Assembly: GCA_030141605.1 (NCBI GenBank)
Contig: JAQGDQ010000503.1
Coordinates: 7,501-68,877 of the forward strand
Origin: Tubiluchus corallicola
Lineage: Eukaryota > Priapulida > Priapulimorpha > Priapulimorphida > Tubiluchidae
DNA: 61,377 bases
Reading direction: 5' to 3'
A model generated the notes under the pieces. That model was not told the origin of the DNA and did not search any database. It was given only the letters and a program-made list of their open reading frames with translations. Below, piece by piece: positions 57,801 to 61,377 of the stretch; the first letter of the stretch is position 1; every line of letters starts with the position of its first letter. Both the position numbers and the translations under genes were made by a program.

Positions 57801-59753
57801 ACAAGGTTTACGAGTAGAAGCGAAACACAGTAAAAGTTGTACGTTTAAAGGAAAAGTCAAGCTTTTTAGGAGCTTAAGCTCATTTAGTAATAAAACTGCA
57901 ATAAGCGCTTCGTGTAATTAGTAAAATCACTTTAATATTGTGACCACTTCATGCTTGGACACTCCCATTTTTAATGCCCTTTCTTCTTCCAATGACGTCA
58001 TTCGTCTTGAAGAAAAGTAACGCACTGTCAATCTTCAACAAGTATAAGATTTTATCAAAATATTAGATGAACAATTTTGTAATATTTTTGCGTGAACATT
58101 AGGTAAGCTGCAGGAATTTGAATTAGTTTAAGCAGCGCGGGCTCACGGAATGCTACAATGCATTTACAAAAAGTCACGAAGTCTCCCAGTAATGTCATAA
58201 TTTTCAGGTGACTGGCTGCAACCACCACGCCCGAAAAATTCTATTCAGGGATAGTATATTTGAAATTTATGCTTTATGGACAGTTCTTTGCAAATTTCTT
58301 TCTTATATTTTTCCAAGCTTGAGTGATAACAGCAAAAAAAACCCAACATACTCACTGACTTGCTCTTTCCTTTAAACGGGTTCAATGAAGCAAATGTGTG
58401 CAAATAATTCCGACTACGAAATCAATTTTTATAATATTATATATATAATATATAAAAATATATAAAATTATATATAAGTGCAAGCAACTACTACGACACC
58501 GATAAAATGTAATGTATATAAGATAGTGAAGAAGAAACCTAAGGCTTTTACACATCTTGGATAACACATCTGGTGGGGTGATACATAATAGCTTAAATAG
58601 TATGAGTGTGTAGTACTGTAGAGTACTAAATATATTTGAAATTCATAAGTCACAAATTTTATAATATCCTGACTAAAACCGACATCATTTTATTTAGCTA
58701 ATCAGACATATTTTGTTCAGATCATCTGCTCAAATCCTATTTAGTAAACTATAAACTTTAATGTTCACAATTTTGATTGTTTTGAAATTGTTCACAAATT
58801 TCGAGTAAATTTTATTTTACTGATCCTGTTTTTGCCGCAACTTTATTGAATAAACTGTTTTAATTTTTGCCAAACTTGCCGGATTTCGGAAAATGGAATT
58901 AGTGAATTGAACAAACACAGAACATACAAAAGTTTGCTACTAAATTTTAAGGCAAAAGTTTACAATTACCCACACACAAGAAGTAAGTTCGTGAAGCAGA
59001 TTAGGATTAGGGTGGGGTTAGGGATAGGGCTAGAATTAGAATTAAGGGTATTCAAACTGTATGAAGAATTGTAAACGCCTTCCAATTTAAAAATAAATTA
59101 CTCTTACCTACATACACAGAGACTAATTTCGGTCGTACATTGTCGTCCAGAAACGCAATTCCGAGCGTGTAGAAACTTGAACAGCCGATGCCAATCAAGA
59201 ACTGTGCAAGATAGAAGACATATTTGTAGCTGTTCAGATGTTGATCCTTCGGATTGTCACACGAATTATCCTCAGTCGTATTATCACAGATATTGTCAAG
59301 AAAACTAGTAACAGTCGGTACATAGTCGACAGTCGTAAAGTGAGGCAGGTAAAAAATAAAAGTGCCGACGCCCATTAACACCGAGCCGAAACCAATAATC
59401 CGTGGTTTGTGCTTAGTTGCACCAATGTAACTCACTGGTAATGAACATATCACAGAAGCAATGTCATAGCAACTTGCAATTAAACCCGACTCGGAACTAC
59501 TCATTGAGAAACGTTGTTCGAGCGTACTGATAATGACAGGTAAGAGTCCATTGACGATCATACCTTGTAGAGTACCTGTCCACGAAATCCAGAAGAGGAA
59601 CCATTTGGGACGGCTGAATCTTTGCAAACAGCGCGGTTTATAGGAAAAATATCCGTACGAGTGATCAGGCATTTCCACATCATCAACGCCTAACCCTTGC
59701 TTCTCAAGAAAAGTACCCGATGGAGTCACTCTGTTTGTATTGCTCACATTCAT
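42884..59753 (-). CDS. SLCO: Organic anion transporting polypeptide (OATP/SLCO), complete, 10 exons
   Basis: Coding exons, in transcript order: 59753-59108, 57790-57688, 56568-56453, 54720-54550, 53538-53449, 52839-52650, 47156-46997, 45852-45668, 44289-44225, 43347-42884. All splice junctions are GT-AG and all phases agree; the sum is 2190 nt, 729 residues plus TAA. Family marks: the OATP signature SSAWIGAWWIGFF (exon 3), GGFTVFMPKYVEVQY (exon 5), and a large Cys-rich Kazal-like extracellular loop (exons 7-8). An in-frame TAG about 30 nt upstream of ATG 59753 supports this start. OATPs are 12-TM plasma-membrane, sodium-independent exchangers of amphipathic organic anions (bile salts, steroid conjugates, thyroid hormones, eicosanoids in vertebrates). 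The N-terminal part recalls the SLCO4 group, but subfamily and substrate are not fixed by this sequence. Confidence 0.95.
43050..43347 (-). other. OATP exon 10: last TM helices and repeated cytoplasmic tail
   Basis: Exon 10 (43347-42884) encodes TIPAPLLFGWIMDLSCQQW, the short Cys-containing loop, the final helix (MLALAIVGKSCSTLFFFMSW) and a hydrophilic C-terminal tail. The tail has a direct 14-residue duplication, DHSKLHDMSDGVSS then DHSKLDDMSDGVSS, encoded by a 42-bp tandem repeat at about 43057-43140. The tail ends TISEATISGDTAISESP, rich in Ser/Thr. Confidence 0.9.
43688..44113. mobile_element. Pogo/Tigger-like MITE, complete, in OATP intron 9
   Basis: 426 bp, TA at both flanks (43686-43687, 44114-44115). 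Ends CATTAATATCACGGTTTGC and the complement of CACTCACATCTCGGTTTGCC. It matches, on the opposite strand, the left 330 bp of the Tigger element at 4216, so both derive from one family. Noncoding. Confidence 0.85.
44225..44289 (-). CDS. SLCO: OATP exon 9, 65 nt
   Basis: Between acceptor GCAAACTTTAG and donor G|GTAAGTAC lie 65 nt. With AG from exon 8 and GC from exon 10 they read RCVAPKQRSFALGNEWIYVR then CLG-TIPAPLLFG. This is the conserved OATP stretch between the Kazal loop and TM11 (RSFALG is the family-typical core). Without it, exons 8 and 10 join out of frame. Confidence 0.95.
44349..44588. mobile_element. MITE family M, copy 2 (one end only)
   Basis: Starts AATAAGTCTCTTCACAG and carries the subterminal AAAGGTTAAGTGTACCACAG block, ending at GAGAACAAGAAAAAAAG. 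The other half is missing. Lies in OATP intron 8, 60 bp from exon 9. Confidence 0.8.
44733..45112. mobile_element. MITE family M, copy 3 (full length)
   Basis: About 380 bp with ends ATAAGCCTTTACAGTTTC and GGAACTGTGAAAAAACGTTAT. All internal landmarks of copy 1 are present (TTACGTGGACTTTACTTGAT, GATTTACTAGCAGGATCTTG, GAGGCGTTGTCAAGTGT). Lies in OATP intron 8. It and the preceding 144 bp are duplicated at 52209-52604. Confidence 0.85.
45668..45852 (-). CDS. SLCO: OATP exon 8: end of Kazal loop and next TM helix
   Basis: Phase-0 start (acceptor GTTTTTGACTAG): IYGQCACINANATNVNGF, then CESNCKW and the helix QLAIFLTMFFVLVVQTFATI. It adds four cysteines to the extracellular loop begun in exon 7 and two N-glycosylation sequons (NAT, NVN is not one; NAT at the loop start is). 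Ends TTA AG|GTATGG. Confidence 0.93.
46025..46725 (+). mobile_element. hAT-like element, 5' part, truncated by MITE M copy 4
   Basis: Starts CAGTGGCGTCGTGCTATAGG, a hAT-type end. A TATA-like GCATAAAAGG at about 46552 precedes ATG 46652, which opens MSRQSNLTSFFKSNRVPHAT, the basic-hydrophobic N-terminus (LTSFF) typical of zinc-finger hAT transposases. The frame continues only to about 46735, where MITE sequence replaces it. Not the same subfamily as the hAT copies at 40 and 47.5 kb. In OATP intron 7. Confidence 0.6.
46726..46905. mobile_element. MITE family M, copy 4 (half)
   Basis: Runs from AATCTTGCCTGAGAACAAGA to GGAACAGTGAAAAGGGTTATT, the same half as the end of copy 3. It abuts the hAT N-terminal ORF and lies about 90 bp from OATP exon 7. 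Confidence 0.8.
46997..47156 (-). CDS. SLCO: OATP exon 7: Kazal-like extracellular loop
   Basis: Acceptor CTTTTGCAG, donor CCG|GTAAGTAT. Encodes LCNIDCTCSEATYHPVCGND then GINYYSPCYAGCKTK. The CxxxCxC...YxPVCGxDGxxYxSPCxAGC spacing is the Kazal-type pattern of the large loop between TM9 and TM10 in OATPs, needed in vertebrate members for surface expression and transport. Confidence 0.95.
47473..47816. mobile_element. hAT-type MITE in OATP intron 6
   Basis: Left end CAGTGGCATATCTAGTAGGG, right end complement CAGGGGCGTAACCAGGTTCT followed by AAAGTTAGGGGGAGC. Both match the termini of the hAT copy at 40.1-40.75 kb. 344 bp, noncoding. No clear 8-bp target duplication. Confidence 0.75.
48056..48839 (+). 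pseudogene. LINE ORF1 (coiled-coil/RRM-like RNA-binding protein), broken
   Basis: ATG 48056 opens MEENLGERVRREIENLDL, then an in-frame TAG, then the frame continues. Residues include a short coiled coil running into LNELEQYSRRNTIRCFGLVE, then IADIDCTHRVGRVN and PRAVICIFTTNRVK, the RRM-like core of LINE ORF1 proteins. A frameshift near 48545 leads to PFVVREDLTARNLNIVKK and ITSTWTIDGKIFVKDR, the ORF1 C-terminal domain. Antisense to OATP, in intron 6. Confidence 0.8.
48840..50747. other. Long spacer between LINE ORF1 and ORF2, nothing coding seen
   Basis: AT-rich sequence without long ORFs. A hairpin AAGGGCAGC...GCTGCCCTT lies at 49537-49581 with an inner GACCAATTGGTC palindrome. A related GAAAGACCAA(G)AGGTCACC motif occurs at 9881. 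The length suggests a second insertion or a long inter-ORF region. Confidence 0.4.
50748..52130 (+). pseudogene. LINE ORF2 (PHD-like finger + endonuclease), truncated before RT
   Basis: 50748-51056 holds a Cys/His-rich PHD-like finger: CCGLCYKLITN, IIIQCSYCNSYYHRRYVS, FMCSVC. A stop/frameshift near 51055 separates it from the endonuclease at 51060-52130, with motifs in order NVVSLNEEK, GISETRLSN, HIGGVGLYI, GLIYRHPDS, MGDLNI, LIDHIYSN and ISDHLPI. The protein ends near KPWITP, just before the reverse transcriptase would begin, so the element is 3'-truncated at about 52130. PHD plus endonuclease is known in invertebrate CR1/L2-like LINEs. Same orientation as ORF1 at 48 kb; both lie in OATP intron 6. 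Confidence 0.85.
52209..52366. repeat. Non-MITE spacer duplicated from 44589-44732
   Basis: CTTTTTAACTGGGCCACATT through TTATTTATACACATGC is almost identical to the sequence immediately left of MITE copy 3, so spacer and MITE moved together. Confidence 0.85.
52367..52604. mobile_element. MITE family M, copy 5 (internally deleted)
   Basis: Ends ATAAGCCTTTACAG and CTGTGAAAAGGCTTATT. The middle about 150 bp present in copy 3 are missing: CAGTTTAGC joins directly to GAGGCGTTGTC. Ends 46 bp from OATP exon 6. Confidence 0.85.
53610..54075 (+). pseudogene. RTE/BovB-like LINE 3' fragment, in OATP intron 5-4 region
   Basis: An upstream stretch carries CCCAAGCCCGGATAAATAAG and GTCAGGAAGGGCATCCGCC, sequence characteristic of RTE LINEs. 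It is joined to a C-terminal RT piece, VVRPALIYGQEAASLKKTEE then EMRMLRWMVGITRRDKIRN. The fragment ends WRRLIHNGDPA and a GAAGAA tail. The fusion implies an internal deletion. It lies between OATP exons 5 and 4, antisense to the gene. Confidence 0.82.
54110..54290. repeat. Intron repeat duplicated at 57860-58040
   Basis: TTTAGTAATAAAACTGCAAT, AGTAAAATCACTTTAA, CACTTCATGCTTGGA and GCCCTTTCTTCTTCCAATGA occur in the same order at both places, roughly 85 per cent alike by eye. One copy is in OATP intron 4, the other in intron 1. Confidence 0.85.
54300..54602 (-). repeat. 62-bp tandem duplication of the OATP exon 4 end and its splice donor
   Basis: Starts at 54357, 54419, 54479 and 54541, plus a degenerate fifth copy from about 54300. 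Each unit repeats the last about 50 nt of exon 4 (SNPTFMFLNFACATEG) and the donor G|GTAAATAAAC. Only the copy at 54541-54602 joins the rest of the exon (54550-54720). Read through any copy, the donor sequence gives Gly-Lys-stop. Confidence 0.9.
54550..54720 (-). CDS. SLCO: OATP exon 4: intracellular loop and TM7 start
   Basis: Acceptor TTTTTCTCAAG. Encodes GAEAFRSERINEVHKNGDDE, the variable basic/acidic cytoplasmic loop, then SYKDVPKAFKNLMSNPTFMF, the start of the next helix. Ends GAA G|GTAAAT. A MITE M end lies 38 bp upstream of the acceptor. Confidence 0.93.
54758..54945. mobile_element. MITE family M, copy 6 (one end only)
   Basis: AATAAGTCTTTTCACAGTTT, the GTTAAGTGTA block, then TTACGTGGACTTTACTGAAT and GTGATTTACTAGCAG. 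The second half is absent. Lies in OATP intron 3 immediately beside exon 4. Confidence 0.8.
54950..55460. repeat. Intron repeat duplicated at 57065-57560
   Basis: Shared blocks in order: TTTTAATTTACTGTC(T/C)AAAATA, AGTTTGTGCAATGG(T/C)AGGC, GCGCCTATTTGTCGGCCACG then CAAATGTGACAAAAA, and GAGGTAAT(T/C)ATTATTTAATC. One copy in OATP intron 3, one in intron 2. Confidence 0.87.
56453..56568 (-). CDS. SLCO: OATP exon 3 with family signature
   Basis: Acceptor TTTTAGATTCAG, donor CCGG|GTAAGTCT. Encodes DLTPTSSAWIGAWWIGFFLG, the diagnostic OATP signature at the extracellular border of TM6, then SFLCWFAAVPMLGMPRDLPG. Confidence 0.96.
57688..57790 (-). CDS. SLCO: OATP exon 2
   Basis: Acceptor GTGTACTTTCAG, donor ATGA|GTAAGA. 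With the last base of exon 1 it reads YVGIFYTMTIVGPAIGFLGG then GWLLSIYVDAPGKDPN, the conserved OATP TM4-TM5 segment (GPAIGFxxGG). Confidence 0.95.
58041..59107. other. OATP intron 1 (rest): TA-rich tract, no gene
   Basis: Holds a (TA)n-rich tract at 58433-58480 and a degenerate TTAGGG-like run at 59005-59047 (GGATTAGGGTGGGGTTAGGG). Nothing coding seen. Confidence 0.6.
59108..59753 (-). CDS. SLCO: OATP exon 1: cytoplasmic N-terminus to TM4
   Basis: ATG 59753 (MNVSNTNRVTPSG). It encodes a cytoplasmic N-terminus, then WFLFWISWTGTLQGMIVNGL (TM1), the conserved SSSESGLIASCYDIASVICS and SYIGATKHKPRIIGFGSVLM, an acidic extracellular loop with two Cys and an N-glycosylation sequon (DNTTEDNSCDN), and YLAQFLIGIGCSSFYTLGIA. 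Donor G|GTAAGAG at 59107. The longer ORF beginning at 59774 opens with GTG and is not a start. Confidence 0.93.
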
Positions 59754-59799
59754 TTTGTTAGAAACAAAAACCACAGTTATCTAAAACACGCTGTTTTAT

Positions 59800-60056
59800 C
59801 TTTAACCATGCTGTGCAATTAGTGACGCATCTATCTTTAACTATGCTGTGCAATTAGTGATGCATCTATCTTTAACCATGCTGTGCAATTAGTGATGGGT
59901 CTATCTTTAACCATGCTGTGCAGTTAGTGATGGTCTATCTTTAACCATGCTGTGCAATTAGCAATGTGTCTATCTTTAACCATGCTTTATAATTAATGAT
60001 GCGTCTATCTTTAACCATGCTGTACAATTAGCGATGTATCTTTATGCTGTGCAATT
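59800..60056. repeat. 35-bp tandem repeat, about 7.5 copies, next to the OATP start
   Basis: Unit CTTTAACCATGCTGTGCAAT then TAGTGATGCATCTAT. Starts at 59800, 59835, 59870, 59905, 59939, 59974 and 60009. The array begins 47 bp upstream of the OATP ATG, so it is either in the 5' UTR or in the promoter. No TATA box seen. Confidence 0.95.
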
Positions 60057-61377
60057 TTTCTCTTGATGACAGCCTACAGCAAAGCAAACCTACGAGTAAA
60101 AGTATCATTGAACTATATATATTATAGTTTAATCTATCTGCAAATCTACGATTAAGCAAAGTATCATTATTGTTTAATATATCTACATATATTAGTTATT
60201 TAGAAATGCGCATAGCTATACTGCCTACACACTAATTACGTCACGAACAAAAAATATATTCATTGAAACACTTAGATAATGAGAAAAGACAGAAGAAGGT
60301 TTCATCAACACGGATACTTAGAAAACTTGACCAAGTAAGGGTTAAATGGTTAGTAATTTTCTTAAACGGTTACGCTGGACAGTTATCAGTCTGTTAAATG
60401 GTTAACGTCTCAGTCATGGGTTTACCGTTGAAGTGTTTACATATTCCAATTTCTTACTCAGCATAGCTTGCTGACTGCCAATTATGTGAGGATAACTTAA
60501 CATTAACAATGTTATTGTTATTATTGCTTACATCAGCTTTTAGTCTGACTGTATAAATTTTACATTACATTATATAGATATTGCATGTATACAGTGTGCC
60601 ACGGGAACAAATTTTATTACAGCATAATTGAAACAAAGTAATTTCACAAGATTGTGCAGCAGTCAACGGTTTTTTATTGGCGACAAGCATAATGCACATA
60701 TCTTTGAGTGAAATAATTAAGTTGTTTTTGCAGTAACTCTCTTAACAACTTCTTGTATTCAGGTATTATAGCAGCGATACATTTTCTGGCATAAGTAACA
60801 AATTATTAATATTACTGAACATGCATGCATTCTTAAGTTTATATTTTATCAGAAAGGAAGAATTTCTGCACACTGCTTATTTGTTCGACAATATTACCAA
60901 ATCTAAAAGTACAATGAAAATGTCGATTGTTATATTATAAATAATACTAATAAACACATACTTAGCCAAGATCTGGACCTAGAGCTGTAACCTGTAGAAA
61001 TTACTGAATTTTACCCTTACTGCCCGAAGACAAGTTGCATCTAGCTAACAACGAACACTGATTCTAATTATTGCACAAATATTCTTTTAAATAGTAATAT
61101 TACCTTAACCATGGATCTAAAATTCTTCACAAATTGTGTAGATCCATGCACTCAAATTGTCCACCTGCCTGCCATGCCTGCGCCGCGCGTGCGGGTATGT
61201 AAGATCATTGTGGACTATAAAGACATTCAATGTTTTTGTATGATAAATAAAGAACGTATTTTTACAGCCATACTATTGCAAAAAAATGTCAGTTTTTTAT
61301 TAGTAACAATAAGATTTGACGATTTTGTCGATTTAATTGAGCTGACACTTCTCATGTGATATCTATGAATAAAAACC
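60057..61377. other. Unassigned right flank
   Basis: No supported gene. A 9-bp hairpin ATGGATCTA...TAGATCCAT lies at 61111-61145. Sequence around 60310-60400 (GAAAACTTGACCAAGTAA, GGTTAAATGGTTA) resembles 56376-56412 in OATP intron 3. Confidence 0.5.

Noticed and set aside
59005-59047. Interstitial telomeric repeat
   Set aside because: Only two or three degenerate TTAGGG-like units; too short to support.

Overview
This window is nuclear DNA of an invertebrate animal; I cannot name the species. It is AT-rich and gene-poor. Its genes are split by GT-AG introns and encode animal families. These are an OATP/SLCO transporter with a Kazal-type loop, a C2H2 zinc-finger protein, ankyrin-repeat proteins and a Thr-rich single-pass membrane protein. 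Most of the rest is transposon remains (pogo/Tigger, hAT and piggyBac-type DNA elements, CR1/L2-like and RTE-like LINEs, LTR-like blocks, a tRNA-derived SINE) and minisatellites.

Layout. 1-8 kb: last exons, on the plus strand, of a type I membrane protein with a poly-Thr stalk and two candidate terminal exons, broken up by a fold-back element and a composite Tigger element. 8-11 kb: tandem repeats and a SINE. 11-14 kb and 26-29 kb: two copies of a roughly 3 kb segmental duplication, each carrying an intronless ankyrin-repeat ORF on the minus strand with 15 or 12 repeats. 14-22 kb: a minus-strand region with a TATA box at its upstream end, a family of about 75-nt exon-like modules and two related 28-bp minisatellites. 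23-34 kb: dispersed repeats with TAGG/CAGG tails, LINE fragments on both strands, an orphan signal-peptide exon and compound microsatellites. 34.5-37.4 kb: a two-exon gene for a 736-residue protein with 13 C2H2 fingers in three blocks. 37.8-41.8 kb: minisatellites, a hAT copy whose end has become a satellite, and a piggyBac-type MITE. 42.9-59.75 kb: a complete ten-exon minus-strand OATP gene predicted to encode 729 residues. Its introns hold six copies of one MITE family, a Tigger MITE, two hAT relics, a LINE antisense to the gene and an RTE fragment.

The OATP gene is the best-supported unit. All nine introns are phase-consistent, including a 65-nt exon at 44225-44289 too short for ordinary ORF calling. 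I found no CRISPR array, operon or prokaryotic system. Novelty lies in host-transposon interplay: a splice donor duplicated in tandem, MITEs beside exons, a terminal exon inside a segment missing from its paralogous repeat, and transposon ends amplified into satellite. Coordinates were read by eye; splice sites are consensus-based and not backed by transcript data.
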